Shown here: positions 13,543-22,302 of the stretch, one piece after another
How positions within the stretch are numbered: position 1 is the stretch's first letter
How the letters are laid out: each line of letters starts with the position of its first letter
DNA from: Pseudonocardia humida
GTDB lineage: Bacteria > Actinomycetota > Actinomycetes > Mycobacteriales > Pseudonocardiaceae
NCBI RefSeq assembly: GCF_023898865.1
Contig: NZ_JAGSOV010000012.1
Location: forward strand, 1-35,438
DNA length: 35,438 nt
Direction: 5' to 3'
Notes under the pieces: generated by a model
What the model saw: the letters and a program-made list of their open reading frames with translations, nothing else
Databases searched by the model: none
Told to the model about the DNA's origin: nothing
Program-made: the position numbers and the translations under genes

Positions 13543-14202
13543 CTATGCAGGCGCCGCGGCCCCGGCAAGATCGCGTTCTCGGAGCCAGTCGCGGACGGCC
13601 GCGCGCAGGCCGGGCGCGTCCGCGCGGAGGCTGTGGTCGCCGCGCAGGACGACGACCCTCCGGCCGGGGGCGGGCTCCGGGCGACCGAAGGGGTCGGTCG
13701 CGCCCTGCACGACCAGGACCGGGACGGTGGGCATGGCCAGCTCGGCGAGGCGGTCCTTCTCCGGCCGGCCCGGCGGGTGCACCGGGAACGCCAGGCACAG
13801 CACACCGGCCGCGCCCGCCCCGGTGGCGGTGCGGCAGGCCACCCGGGCGCCCGAGCTGCGCCCGCCCACGAGCAGCGGGCCGGCGAAGCGGTCGCGGACG
13901 TCCCGCACGACCGCCAGCCACGCGGTGTCGAGTTGCCCGGCGGGCGCCGGGGCGCGGCGCCCGGCCACCCGGTAGGGCTGCTCGCCGAGCACGACCCGCA
14001 CCCCGGCGGCGACGGCCGCGCCGGCCGCGACGACGAGGTCGGGCGCGGTGATGCCGCCACCGGCGCCGTGGCCGAGCAGCAGCGTCGCGCGGGCTCCCGG
14101 GACGTCGAGGACGGTGATGCGGGCCGGGCCGTGCGGGGTGTCGATCTCCGCGATCTCCGGCTCCGCGCTCGCGGCGGGCGGGGTCGCGGCGGGTGGCGTC
14201 AC
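13543..14202 (-). CDS. Alpha/beta hydrolase, KANL3/Tex30-like (dienelactone-hydrolase type)
   Basis: 219 aa. LLLGHGAGGG near the start is the oxyanion HGAGGG motif of this small-hydrolase family; GGRSSGAR carries the nucleophile (GxSxG), VQGATDPFG the acid and LRGDHSLR the His. Small, soluble, no lid domain obvious. Substrate unknown. Its GTG overlaps the yedK stop by four bases (GTGA at 14199–14202), so the two are translationally coupled; a functional link to DNA repair is not implied by the sequence. Confidence 0.85.
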   Translation of the reverse strand: MTPPAATPPAASAEPEIAEIDTPHGPARITVLDVPGARATLLLGHGAGGGITAPDLVVAAGAAVAAGVRVVLGEQPYRVAGRRAPAPAGQLDTAWLAVVRDVRDRFAGPLLVGGRSSGARVACRTATGAGAAGVLCLAFPVHPPGRPEKDRLAELAMPTVPVLVVQGATDPFGRPEPAPGRRVVVLRGDHSLRADAPGLRAAVRDWLRERDLAGAAAPA

Positions 14203-14993
14203 TGGGGGTTGGGGCCGGCCAGCAGGTCGAGCTGCAGCGGCTCGCGGACCTCCTCCGGGGGCAGCTCGGCGAGCAGTTCGGGGCCGTTGTTGCGGACGCT
14301 GTTGACCGCGGGGCTGATCGGGCGCAGCTCCAGCCGCGAGACCAGCTCCGGCGACGGCGGGGCGAGCAGCCGGGCGATCGCCTCGTCGTCCTTGCCGGTG
14401 TCGGGGTCGAGCCAGGTGTCCCAGGCCTCGGGCGGGAGCACCAGGGGCATCCGGTCGTGCACCTGGGCCAGCACCCCGACGGCCCCGGTGGTGAGCACGG
14501 TGGCGGTGACCAGCCCGTCTGGGTACGCGCCCTCCGGGTCGTCCTTGGGCTTCCAGTACTCCCACAGGCCGGCCAGGGCCAGGGAGCTGCCGTCGGTGTA
14601 GTGGGTGTAGTAGGGCTGCTTGTGCTCGGGGCCGCGCTGCCACTCGTACCAGCCGTCGGCCGGGATCAGGCAGCGCCGCGAGCTGAGCGCCTTGCGGAAC
14701 GCCGGCTTGGTGGCCGCCGACTCGGCCCTGGCGTTGATCATGCGGGCGCCGGCCTTGGGGTCCTTCGACCAGGACGGCACCAGGCCCCAGCGCAGCATCC
14801 GCAGGGTGCGCTCGGTGCGGTCGGCGTCGGGCTCGCCCTCGGCGTCGCGCGGGTGGCGCTCGACGACGGCGACGATCTGCTTGGTGGGCGCGACGTTGTA
14901 GTCCGCGGTCTTGGCGCCCTGGGTGGCGTCGACCGCGCGGAACTCGTCGGCGAGGTCGGCGGGGGCCTTGATGGAGGCGTAGCGGCCGCACAT
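14199..14993 (-). CDS. yedK: SOS response-associated peptidase, HMCES/YedK family
   Basis: 264 aa. Starts MCGRY: after Met removal Cys2 becomes the N-terminal catalytic residue that forms a thiazolidine DNA–protein crosslink with abasic sites in single-stranded DNA. Also seen: YNVAPT (Asn that stabilises the crosslink), [19 protein letters not shown] (catalytic-site Glu) and VHDRMPLVL (His). Start ATG 14993 is fixed by the Cys2 requirement; in-frame ATGs at 15002 and 15023 would bury it. Protects abasic sites at replication forks. Counterpart of Rv3226c, likewise beside aroA. Confidence 0.95.
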   Translation of the reverse strand: MCGRYASIKAPADLADEFRAVDATQGAKTADYNVAPTKQIVAVVERHPRDAEGEPDADRTERTLRMLRWGLVPSWSKDPKAGARMINARAESAATKPAFRKALSSRRCLIPADGWYEWQRGPEHKQPYYTHYTDGSSLALAGLWEYWKPKDDPEGAYPDGLVTATVLTTGAVGVLAQVHDRMPLVLPPEAWDTWLDPDTGKDDEAIARLLAPPSPELVSRLELRPISPAVNSVRNNGPELLAELPPEEVREPLQLDLLAGPNPQ

Positions 14994-15066
14994 GGGATCC
15001 ATCGTGGCACGTCCCACCGACACCCACCGCCAGCGCGATCCCGGCGGGGTGCGGGATCATCTCAGC

Positions 15067-16335
15067 GTGACCCGTTCATCCTCGGAGCCCTGGCCCGCCC
15101 CCGTCGCCACCGGACCCGTCCGCGCCCGGGTCACCGTGCCCGGCTCCAAGTCGGTGACGAACCGAGCCCTGCTGCTGGCCGCGCTGTCCGGCGGCGCCGC
15201 GAGCGTGTCCGGGGCGCCGACCAGCCGCGACACCGCGCTCATGGTCGGCGCGCTGCGGGCGCTCGGCGCGCCGGTGGGGATCGAGGGCGAGCGGGTCGTC
15301 TTCGGCGAGCACGACGGCCCGCACGGCGGCGGCACCGTCGACTGCGGCCTGGCCGGCACGGTCATGCGGTTCGTCCCGCCGGCCGCGGCGCTGGCCGACG
15401 GCCCGGTCTCCTTCGACGGCGACCCGCGCGCCCGGGAGCGCCCGATGGCCACCGTCCTCGACGCGATGCGCGCGCTCGGCGCCGTCGTCGAGGGCGAGCG
15501 GCTGCCGTTCACCGTGCGCGGCACCGGCTCGATGCCCGGCGGCGAGGTGACCATCGACGCGTCGGCGTCGTCGCAGTTCGTGTCGGGGCTGCTGCTGTCG
15601 GGGGCCCGCTACGAGAAGGGCGTCGCGGTGTACCACGACGGCAAGCCGGTGCCGTCGCTGCCGCACATCGACATGACCGTGGCGATGCTGCGCGAGGCGG
15701 GCGTCGACGTGGACGACACCGAGCCCAACACCTGGCGGGTGGCCCCCGGGCCGATCCGCGCGCGCGACTGGGTCGTCGAGCCCGACCTGTCCAACGCCGC
15801 GGTGTTCCTGGCCGCGGCCGCGGTCACCGGGGGCGAGGTCACGGTGCTCGGTTGGCCCGCCGGGTCCAGCCAGCCCGGCGCGCACGTGCTGTCGGTGCTG
15901 GAGCAGGCGGGCTGCGCGGTGTCGGTGTCGGCGGAGGGCGTCACGGTCCGCGGGCCCGAGCGGCTCTCCGGCGTCGACGTCGACCTGCACGACGCCAGCG
16001 AGCTGACCCCCACCGTGGCCGCCGTCGCGGCCCTCGCCGGGGGGCCGTCGCGCATCACCGGCGTGGCCCACATCCGCGGCCACGAGACCGACCGGCTCGC
16101 CGCGCTCGCCGCCGAGCTCAACGGCCTGGGCGGGCGGGTCACCGAGCTGCCCGACGGGCTGGAGATCCGCCCGGTCCCCCTGCACGGCGGCGGGTGGGGC
16201 GCCTACGCCGACCACCGGATGGCCACGGCCGGGGCCATCGTCGGCCTCGTCGTGCCCGGCGTGGAGGTCGACGACGTCGAGTGCACGAGCAAGACGATGC
16301 CGGGCTTCGCCGGGCGCTGGGCGGCGATGCTGTAG
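15067..16335 (+). CDS. aroA: 3-phosphoshikimate 1-carboxyvinyltransferase (EPSP synthase)
   Basis: 422 aa. Shikimate pathway step joining shikimate-3-phosphate and phosphoenolpyruvate. Seen: [17 protein letters not shown] (substrate-binding Lys and Arg), GLAGTVMRF (the LxGTxxRF-type loop), DPRARERPM (family signature DxxxRxRP), [12 protein letters not shown] and the final [13 protein letters not shown]. Glyphosate class was not determined. Start GTG 15067 puts [18 protein letters not shown] in register with mycobacterial AroA; the longer ORF from 14992 would run through the divergent yedK promoter. No Shine–Dalgarno; GATCAT at 15055 is a possible leaderless −10. rsgA follows after 19 bp. Confidence 0.95.
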   Translation: MTRSSSEPWPAPVATGPVRARVTVPGSKSVTNRALLLAALSGGAASVSGAPTSRDTALMVGALRALGAPVGIEGERVVFGEHDGPHGGGTVDCGLAGTVMRFVPPAAALADGPVSFDGDPRARERPMATVLDAMRALGAVVEGERLPFTVRGTGSMPGGEVTIDASASSQFVSGLLLSGARYEKGVAVYHDGKPVPSLPHIDMTVAMLREAGVDVDDTEPNTWRVAPGPIRARDWVVEPDLSNAAVFLAAAAVTGGEVTVLGWPAGSSQPGAHVLSVLEQAGCAVSVSAEGVTVRGPERLSGVDVDLHDASELTPTVAAVAALAGGPSRITGVAHIRGHETDRLAALAAELNGLGGRVTELPDGLEIRPVPLHGGGWGAYADHRMATAGAIVGLVVPGVEVDDVECTSKTMPGFAGRWAAML

Positions 16336-16354
16336 AGCCGGCCGGGAGACGACG

Positions 16355-17419
16355 GTGAGCCCCCGCGAGTACGACGAGACCGACGTCCGGGTCCGGCCGG
16401 GACGGCGCGGCTCCCGCCCGCGCACCAAGCGCCGCCCCGAGCACTCCGACGCCGAGCCGGCCATGGTCACCACGGTCGACCGCGGCCGCTGGACCTGCGC
16501 CCCCGACGCCGACAGCACCCGGCCCCCGGTCACCGCGATGCGGGCCAGGGAGCTGGGACGCACGCCGATCGTCGTCGGCGACCGGGTCGGGCTCGTCGGC
16601 GACCTCTCCGGCGCGGTCGACACGATCGCCCGGATCGTCCGCGTCGAGGAACGCGCGACGAGCCTGCGCCGCACGGCCGACGACGACGACCCCTACGAGC
16701 GGCTGGTCGTGGCCAACGCCGAGCTGCTGGTGATCGTCACCGCGGTGGCCGACCCGGAGCCGCGCACCGGCTTCGTCGACCGCTGCCTGGTCGCGGCCTA
16801 CGCCGGCGGGCTGTCGCCGGTGCTCTGCCTGACCAAGGCGGACCTGGCCGACCCGGAGGTGTTCGCCGCCCCGTACCGCGACCTCGACCTTCCGGTGCTC
16901 GTCACCCGCCACGACGAGCCGCCCACCGAGCTGGCCGAGCTGCTGGCCGGGCGGGTCTCCGCGCTCGTCGGGCACTCGGGGGTGGGCAAGTCGACGCTGG
17001 TCAACGCGATCCTGCCGGACGCGGCGCGGGCCGTCGGTGTGGTGTCGGGGGTCGGCAAGGGCCGCCACACGACCGTCGCCGCGCTGGCGCTGCCGCTGCC
17101 GGCCGAGCGCGGCGGCGGCTGGGTGGTCGACACGCCGGGCGTGCGGTCGTTCGGGCTGGCCCACGTCACCCCGGACGACGTGCCCGCCGCGTTCGACGAC
17201 CTCGCCGCGGCCATCGAGGACTGCCCGCGCGGGTGCGGGCACCTCGGCCCGCCGGCCGACCCCGAGTGCGCGCTCGACGAGCTCGTCGAGAAGGGGCTGC
17301 TGCGGCCCGCGCGGTTGGCCGCACTGCGCCGCGTCCTGGTCACGCTGCGCCGATCGCCGGGTGAGCACGCCCCGCCCGATGGTGGAGAGCCCCGGCGCGG
17401 TGGCACCCTCCCCCCATGA
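16355..17419 (+). CDS. rsgA: Ribosome small-subunit-dependent GTPase A
   Basis: 354 aa. Circularly permuted GTPase that checks late 30S subunit maturation. Order of motifs is G4–G1–G3: LTKADL (near residue 160), GHSGVGKST (near 207) and DTPGVRSFG (near 260), preceded by the OB domain and followed by the zinc-binding region DCPRGCGHLG with a later Cys (C, C, H, C). The N-terminus is Arg-rich. GTG 16355 has GGGAG 8 nt upstream. Cotranscribed with aroA, as for Rv3227–Rv3228. The stop overlaps the next start (ATGA, 17416–17419). Confidence 0.95.
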   Translation: MSPREYDETDVRVRPGRRGSRPRTKRRPEHSDAEPAMVTTVDRGRWTCAPDADSTRPPVTAMRARELGRTPIVVGDRVGLVGDLSGAVDTIARIVRVEERATSLRRTADDDDPYERLVVANAELLVIVTAVADPEPRTGFVDRCLVAAYAGGLSPVLCLTKADLADPEVFAAPYRDLDLPVLVTRHDEPPTELAELLAGRVSALVGHSGVGKSTLVNAILPDAARAVGVVSGVGKGRHTTVAALALPLPAERGGGWVVDTPGVRSFGLAHVTPDDVPAAFDDLAAAIEDCPRGCGHLGPPADPECALDELVEKGLLRPARLAALRRVLVTLRRSPGEHAPPDGGEPRRGGTLPP

Positions 17420-17859
17420 CCGAAGGGGCCTCCGGGGGACGACCGCCGCTGCGGATCGGGAACGCCGAGCGGACGGCGGCGATGCGGGCGCTCGACGAGC
17501 ACCTCGCGCAGGGCCGGTTGGGGCCCGAGGAGTACGGCGAGCGCTCGGCGGTCGCGTCCGCCGCGACCACCGCCGACGAGCTGCGCGCGCTGTTCACCGA
17601 CCTGCCGGCGCCGCACCCGCCGCTGCCCGGGCCCGAGCCGGTGCTGCCGCCGACCAGCGCCCTTCCCGCGGTGCCCCCGGGCGGCGAGATCGGCCAGCCC
17701 CGCAGCTTCGCCGACGAGTGGGGCCCGCGGATCCTCGCGGTTGCCCCGTTCGTGGCGGTGGCGCTGTTCCTGCTCACCCGGAACTGGGTGTTCTTCCTGC
17801 TGATCCCGGCCGCGGGCGCGCTGTTCTGGGGCGGCCGCGACCGCCGGGGTCGGGAGTGA
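17416..17859 (+). CDS. DUF1707 protein with C-terminal membrane segment
   Basis: 147 aa. Residues about 12–64 (LRIGNAERTAAMRALDEHL onward to ELRALFTDLP) are the DUF1707 domain, a short helical domain common in actinobacteria, often at the N-terminus of small membrane proteins. A Pro-rich linker follows, then two hydrophobic helices (ILAVAPFVAVALFLL and VFFLLIPAAGALFW) and a basic tail. Function unknown; possibly a membrane-anchored regulator. ATGA overlap with rsgA indicates coupled translation. Confidence 0.88.
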   Translation: MTEGASGGRPPLRIGNAERTAAMRALDEHLAQGRLGPEEYGERSAVASAATTADELRALFTDLPAPHPPLPGPEPVLPPTSALPAVPPGGEIGQPRSFADEWGPRILAVAPFVAVALFLLTRNWVFFLLIPAAGALFWGGRDRRGRE

Positions 17860-17883
17860 GTCTCCCGGTCCTGACCGCGGAAC

Positions 17884-18117
17884 TCACCCACGACCTCTGA
17901 ACTGCGGATCTCCGGGGAGCTCGGCGTCGGTGCGCTCCTCCTGCACCTCGACCTCGATCCGGGCGCGGTGCGCCGCCGGGTGCCAGATCTCCTCGAACGG
18001 CCCCATGACCGAACCGCCGGTGCCGCCGCGGCGGGCGCGGGCGGCCAGCCGCGGCAGGCCGACCAGGACCGCCGCGAACAGCGCCACGACCCCGACCACG
18101 GCCAGTGCTTGACCCAT
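17884..18117 (-). CDS. Small single-pass membrane protein
   Basis: 77 aa. N-terminal transmembrane helix (ALAVVGVVALFAAVLVGLP), a basic juxtamembrane stretch (RLAARARRGG), then a hydrophilic tail containing FEEIWHPAAHRARIEVE and an acidic QEERTDAELPGD. Small actinobacterial proteins with FEEVxHPxAxxAR-like tails are common, but their function is not known to me. Starts 4 bp after the stop of the DUF6912 gene, with GAGG close to the ATG; part of the acyltransferase operon. Confidence 0.75.
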   Translation of the reverse strand: MGQALAVVGVVALFAAVLVGLPRLAARARRGGTGGSVMGPFEEIWHPAAHRARIEVEVQEERTDAELPGDPQFRGRG

Positions 18118-18121
18118 GGCC

Positions 18122-18634
18122 TCAGAGTGCCATGTCGACCAGTAACGCCACCTCGGACGGGTCGTACCAGGCCAGCTCGTGGTCCTCGGCCTCGCCGACC
18201 AGGAACTCCGCGTCCAGGTCGCCCATGTCGGCCGAGTCGACCGCGGCGGCGGCCTGCCGCACGGCGTGCACGGCGTCCTCGGCGTCCACGTGCACCGAGG
18301 CGATCTTCTCCATCGGCACCCCGCCGGAGATCCGCACGGCGCCGTCGTCGAGGTCGGGGCGCAGCGCGACGTCGTCCAGGTCGGCCGCGACGACCACCCG
18401 GCGCGCGGGCGTGGTGGCGTCCTCGCCCAGCCCGAACTCCACCGACAGCAGCCGCAGCGACGCCCGCGCGGCCTCGTTCATCGCCGCGTACTCGAGCTCC
18501 TCGTCGTCGCCGCTGGTGTAGGACTCGCGCAGCTTCGGGGTCAGCGCGAACGCGGTGCCCCCGATCGGCTCCAGCACCCCGTTCTTGACCATCGTGCGCA
18601 GCATCGGCCAGGTCGCCGGAACGTACACCCGCAT
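18122..18634 (-). CDS. DUF6912 family protein
   Basis: 170 aa. Begins MRVYVPATWPMLRTMVKNG, the characteristic start of this actinobacterial family, with LTPKLRESY following. The C-terminal half is acidic and ends EDHELAWYDPSEVALLV. Soluble, no catalytic motif seen, function unknown. GAGGGG lies 8 nt before the ATG. Placed 22 bp after the acyltransferase gene and 4 bp before the small membrane protein, so the three are probably one transcript. Confidence 0.82.
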   Translation of the reverse strand: MRVYVPATWPMLRTMVKNGVLEPIGGTAFALTPKLRESYTSGDDEELEYAAMNEAARASLRLLSVEFGLGEDATTPARRVVVAADLDDVALRPDLDDGAVRISGGVPMEKIASVHVDAEDAVHAVRQAAAAVDSADMGDLDAEFLVGEAEDHELAWYDPSEVALLVDMAL

Positions 18635-18656
18635 CAGGTACCCCTCACCCGCTCGA

Positions 18657-20066
18657 TCAGCCGACGGTGGCGAGCAGCTCGTCCAGCGCCTCGTCGACCA
18701 TCCCGGCCAGCACGTCCACGTCGGACATGGCGTCTCGGTCGCCGTTGAAGCCGTAGAAGACCCCGCCGTCGTAGGAAGTCAGCCCGATGGCCAGCGCCTG
18801 CCCCTTGGCCAGCGGTACCACCGGGAACATCTCCAGCATCCGGGCCCCCGCCGCGTACAGCGGGAACTGCGGGCCCGGCACGTTCGTCACCACCACGTTG
18901 AAGATCCGCTTGGAGATCCCGCTCGCCGCCCGGGCCCCCAGTGCGTGCAGGGTAGGCGGTGCGAACCCGCCGATCCGGACCAGGGTGTCCGCACCGACCG
19001 ACTGCCCGCGCGACGTGTGCTCGCGCATGGCGTGCGTGACGTGGTGCAGCCGCACCACCGGGCTCGGCTCGCCCACCGGCAGGTCGACGATGAACGACGA
19101 CACCCGGTTGCCCAGCGTGCCCGCCGTCGCCGAGCTGGGCACGTCGGCCTCGCCGCGCACCGACAGCGGCACCATCGCCCGCAGCCTCGAGGAGGGCCCC
19201 ACCGGCTCCCCGCGCGAGAGCAGCCAGTTGCGCAGGGCCCCGGACACCACGCCGAGCACGACGTCGTTGACGCTGCAGCCGTGCGCGGCCCGGATCTTGC
19301 GGTAGCTCTCCAGCTCGGTGCGCGCGATCGCGAACCGGCGCTGCGTGGAGATGTCGACGTTGAGCGGGGTGCCCGGCGCGGGCCGCGTCGCCGTGCGGGC
19401 CATCGTGAACAGCTGGCCGAACGCCCCGGCGACCTTGCCGACGGTGGCCATCGCGTCGCCCGCGGCGACCCTGGCGTTGTCGATGACCTCCCCGGGCCGG
19501 GCCACGGCCTCGGTGAGCGCGTCGAGCACCAGCTCCGCGGAGCTCGGCTCGGGGCGCGGCATCCACAGCTGGTCGGGCACCGTGCGCGGCTCGGGCGAGA
19601 CGTCCAGGATCACCTGCCCGATGTCGATCGCGCTGATGCCGTCGACCATGGCCTGGTGGGTCTTGGTGACCACCGCCGTCCGGCCCCGCGCCAGCCCCTC
19701 GACCAGGTACATCTCCCACAGCGGGCGGGTGTGGTCGAGCGGGCGCGACATCAGCCGCGCCACCAGCTCGGTGAGCTGGCCGTCCGAGCCCGGCTTGGGC
19801 AGCGCCGAGCGGCGCACGTGGTAGGCGATGTCGAAGTCGGGGTCGTCGATCCACACCGGACGGGCCAGGTTGCCCGGCACGTAGCGGACCTTCTGGCGGT
19901 AGCGCGGGACCAGCGCGATGCGCTGGTCGACCAGCTCGACCAGCCGGTCGTAGTCGAAACCCGCCCGCGGCCGCCGGAAGATCGACACTGCGCCGACGTG
20001 CATGGGCGTCGTCGGTTGCTCGAGGTAGAGGAAGGACGCGTCGAGGGCGGAGAGCCGCGGTGGCAT
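18657..20066 (-). CDS. Wax ester synthase/diacylglycerol O-acyltransferase (WS/DGAT)
   Basis: 469 aa, normal family length. MPPRLSALDASFLYLEQPTT and MHVGAV are the conserved N-terminus; RPLDHTRPLWEMYLVEGL precedes the active site; the C-terminal domain has NVVVTNVPGPQFPLY. Acyl-CoA-dependent acyltransferase that makes triacylglycerol or wax esters for storage. The HHxxxDG active-site motif reads HQAMVDG (137–143): the second His, taken as the catalytic base, is Gln (codon CAG). Such HQ variants exist among actinobacterial paralogues as I remember, so activity should not be assumed. Start ATG 20066 fits a leaderless mRNA (TAGGAT 12 nt upstream). Counterpart of the Rv3233c/Rv3234c region. Confidence 0.92.
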   Translation of the reverse strand: MPPRLSALDASFLYLEQPTTPMHVGAVSIFRRPRAGFDYDRLVELVDQRIALVPRYRQKVRYVPGNLARPVWIDDPDFDIAYHVRRSALPKPGSDGQLTELVARLMSRPLDHTRPLWEMYLVEGLARGRTAVVTKTHQAMVDGISAIDIGQVILDVSPEPRTVPDQLWMPRPEPSSAELVLDALTEAVARPGEVIDNARVAAGDAMATVGKVAGAFGQLFTMARTATRPAPGTPLNVDISTQRRFAIARTELESYRKIRAAHGCSVNDVVLGVVSGALRNWLLSRGEPVGPSSRLRAMVPLSVRGEADVPSSATAGTLGNRVSSFIVDLPVGEPSPVVRLHHVTHAMREHTSRGQSVGADTLVRIGGFAPPTLHALGARAASGISKRIFNVVVTNVPGPQFPLYAAGARMLEMFPVVPLAKGQALAIGLTSYDGGVFYGFNGDRDAMSDVDVLAGMVDEALDELLATVG

Positions 20067-20072
20067 CCCCCG

Positions 20073-20078
20073 ATCCTA
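20073..20078 (-). promoter_or_regulatory. −10 element of leaderless WS/DGAT transcript
   Basis: TAGGAT on the minus strand, first base 12 nt before ATG 20066. Confidence 0.55.
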
Positions 20079-20121
20079 GGAGCGCGCGGGCCACCCGCGC
20101 TGGGGTCGAGCCCGCCGCTCC

Positions 20122-20127
20122 TATAGT
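20122..20127 (+). promoter_or_regulatory. −10 element of leaderless rRNA-methyltransferase transcript
   Basis: TATAGT, first base 12 nt before ATG 20134; no ribosome site. Divergent from the −10 at 20073–20078. Confidence 0.65.
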
Positions 20128-20133
20128 TGCCCG

Positions 20134-20886
20134 ATGCCCGGCGAGCGGTCCCCGAAGGACACCTTCATCACGGTGTACGGGCGCAAACCGGTGCTGGAGG
20201 CCCTCGACGACGCCGACCTCGCCGTCGACAAGGTGATCATCGCCGAGGGGCTGCGCGGCGAACCGGTCCGGGCCATCCTGTCCGCCGCCCGCGACCGCGG
20301 CGTCCCCGTGCAGCGGGCCAGCGCCCACCGGGTGAAGGTGCTGGCCGGCAACGGCCGCCACGACCAGGGCGTGCTCGCCGACGTCGTCGCCCCGCGGATG
20401 GCCCCCGTCGACGACTTCCTCGACGACCTCATCGGCCCGGCCTCGGTGCTCGTGCTCGACCGCGTGACCAACCCGGCCAACGTCGGGATGATCCTGCGCA
20501 GCGCCACCGCCGCCGGCCTCGACGGCGTGCTGCTGCCCCGCCGCGGGGTGCCCGCCATCGACCCGCTGGTCGTCAAGGCCTCGGCCGGGGTGGCGTTCCG
20601 GGCGCCGGTGCTGCGCGCGTCGACCGCCGAGGAGGGCTGCGCCGCCCTGCGCGACGCCGGGTTCGGGGTGTACGGCCTGGCCGCGGGCGGGTCGTCGCTG
20701 CTGGAGGCCGACCTCCCCGACCGGGTCGCGCTGGTGCTGGGCAACGAGACCGACGGCCTGTCCGCCGCGGTCCGCGACGAGCTCGACGACACCCTCGCCA
20801 TCCCCATGCTCGGCGGGGTCGAATCGCTCAACGTCGCCAGCGCCGCCGCCGTCGCCGCCTTCGAGCTCTACCGCCGCACCCGCTGA
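20134..20886 (+). CDS. TrmH/SpoU family RNA 2′-O-methyltransferase
   Basis: 250 aa. An N-terminal L7Ae-like substrate-binding domain (VYGRKPVLEAL … VPVQRASAHRVKVLAG) is followed by a SPOUT methyltransferase domain with the three family motifs: VLDRVTNPANVGMILRSA (motif 1, Asn and catalytic Arg), VLGNETDGLS (motif 2, GNE) and IPMLGGVESLNVASAAAV (motif 3, SLNVA). The knotted fold binds S-adenosylmethionine. The target could be 23S rRNA, tRNA or a resistance-type position; sequence alone does not decide. Leaderless ATG 20134. Palindrome copy C follows. Confidence 0.92.
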   Translation: MPGERSPKDTFITVYGRKPVLEALDDADLAVDKVIIAEGLRGEPVRAILSAARDRGVPVQRASAHRVKVLAGNGRHDQGVLADVVAPRMAPVDDFLDDLIGPASVLVLDRVTNPANVGMILRSATAAGLDGVLLPRRGVPAIDPLVVKASAGVAFRAPVLRASTAEEGCAALRDAGFGVYGLAAGGSSLLEADLPDRVALVLGNETDGLSAAVRDELDDTLAIPMLGGVESLNVASAAAVAAFELYRRTR

Positions 20887-20939
20887 CCCAGCCCCTCCCC
20901 GTCCCACCCCTCCCCTCGGGCGGCCGACCAGTCCGCTCC

Positions 20940-21000
20940 GAGGTTCAGGAAGGCCACCTTCCTGAACCCAGAGGTTCATGGAGGTGGCCTTCCTGACCTC
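20940..21000. repeat. Intergenic palindrome, TCAGGAAAGCCAC family, copy C (compound)
   Basis: Two competing hairpins. The left half alone (20942–20968) is GGTTCAGGAAGG-cca-CCTTCCTGAACC, 12 perfect pairs. Alternatively TCAGGAAGGCCACC (20945–20958) pairs with GGTGGCCTTCCTGA (20983–20996), with four outer pairs across a bulged T. Both halves begin GAGGTTCA, as if two units were joined. Lies between the methyltransferase gene and the promoter of the lactate dehydrogenase gene. Confidence 0.88.
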
Positions 21001-21029
21001 GCAGGGGGTCACCCGGGCCGTCAACGGCC

Positions 21030-21035
21030 TAGGGT
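21030..21035 (+). promoter_or_regulatory. −10 element of leaderless lactate-dehydrogenase transcript
   Basis: TAGGGT, first base 13 nt before GTG 21043. Confidence 0.6.
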
Positions 21036-21042
21036 TGTCGGC

Positions 21043-22263
21043 GTGGTGAAGCGTCGGGTACCTCGTCCGTCAGAGCTGGCCCCACTGCTGCGGCCGGCAC
21101 CGTTCATCCGCGATGGCGCCCAGCGGCGGCTGCGGCTCGCGGGCAGCATCGCCGACCTGCGCCGCATCGCCCGCCGCCGCACCCCGCGGGCCGTCTTCGA
21201 CTACACCGACGGCGCCGCCGACGGCGAGCTCTCGCTCAACCGGGCCCGCGACGCGTTCGCCCGGGTGGAGTTCAGCCCGACGGTCCTGCGCGACGTCTCG
21301 AACGTCGACACCGGTCGCGACATCCTCGGGCAGCGCTCGGCGCTGCCGTTCGCGTTCGCGCCGACGGGCTTCACGCGGATGATGCACACCGAGGGCGAGG
21401 CGGCGGTGGCCTCGGTCGCCGGCGAGGTCGGCATCCCGTACACGCTGTCCACGATGGGCACCATGACCATCGAGGACGTCGCCGAGGCCGCGCCGGGCAC
21501 CCGCAAGTGGTTCCAGCTCTACCTGTGGCGCGACCGCGCCCCGGGCAAGGACCTGGTCGAGCGGGCGGCCGCGGCCGGCTACGACACCCTGATGCTGACC
21601 GTCGACACGCCGGTCGGCGGAGCCCGGCTGCGCGACGTGCGCAACGGGTTGACGATCCCGCCGTCGCTGACGCTCAAGACGTTCCTCGACGGCGCCCTGC
21701 ACCCCAACTGGTGGTTCGACTTCCTGACCACCGAGCCGCTGGCGTTCGCCAGCCTGGAGTCGACCGACGGCACCGTCGCCGACCTGATCAACCGCGTGTT
21801 CGACCCCGCGCTGACCATGGCCGACGTCGAGTGGCTGCGCTCGACGTGGAGCGGGAAGCTCGTGATCAAGGGCATCCAGAGCGTCGAGGACGCGCACCGC
21901 GTGGTCGACGCCGGCGCCGACGCGGTGCTGCTGTCCAACCACGGCGGCCGCCAGCTCGACCGCGCCCCCGTCCCGCTGGAGCTGGTGCAGCCGGTGGTCG
22001 AGGCGGTCGGCGACCGGGCCGAGGTCATGGTGGACACGGGCATCACGCACGGCGCCGACATCGTGGCGGCGATCGCGCTGGGCGCCCGGGCCGCGCTGGT
22101 CGGCCGCGCCTACCTGTACGGCCTGATGGCCGGGGGCCGCACCGGGGTGGCGAAGTCGGTGCAGATCCTGACCGGGGAGATCGTGCGGACGATGCAGCTC
22201 CTCGGCGTCAACAGCGTCGACGAGCTGCGCCCTTCGCACGTGCGCCTGCGCCCGAACGGGTGA
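21043..22263 (+). CDS. lldD: FMN-dependent L-lactate dehydrogenase, LldD2-like
   Basis: 406 aa. Alpha-hydroxy-acid oxidase TIM barrel: [11 protein letters not shown] (Tyr near FMN), [38 protein letters not shown] (FMN-binding Asp/Thr and substrate Arg), KGIQSVEDA (FMN Lys), and SNHGGRQLD with the catalytic His and substrate-binding Arg, then [19 protein letters not shown]. Very similar along its length to M. tuberculosis LldD2 (Rv1872c) as remembered, so L-lactate to pyruvate with electrons passed to the quinone pool is the best guess; other 2-hydroxyacids are possible. GTG 21043 is leaderless-type; a second GTG follows immediately. Confidence 0.9.
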   Translation: MVKRRVPRPSELAPLLRPAPFIRDGAQRRLRLAGSIADLRRIARRRTPRAVFDYTDGAADGELSLNRARDAFARVEFSPTVLRDVSNVDTGRDILGQRSALPFAFAPTGFTRMMHTEGEAAVASVAGEVGIPYTLSTMGTMTIEDVAEAAPGTRKWFQLYLWRDRAPGKDLVERAAAAGYDTLMLTVDTPVGGARLRDVRNGLTIPPSLTLKTFLDGALHPNWWFDFLTTEPLAFASLESTDGTVADLINRVFDPALTMADVEWLRSTWSGKLVIKGIQSVEDAHRVVDAGADAVLLSNHGGRQLDRAPVPLELVQPVVEAVGDRAEVMVDTGITHGADIVAAIALGARAALVGRAYLYGLMAGGRTGVAKSVQILTGEIVRTMQLLGVNSVDELRPSHVRLRPNG

Positions 22264-22302
22264 CGTCGGAGTGAGGTCCCCGATCCCGGGGACCCTCCCG
22301 GC

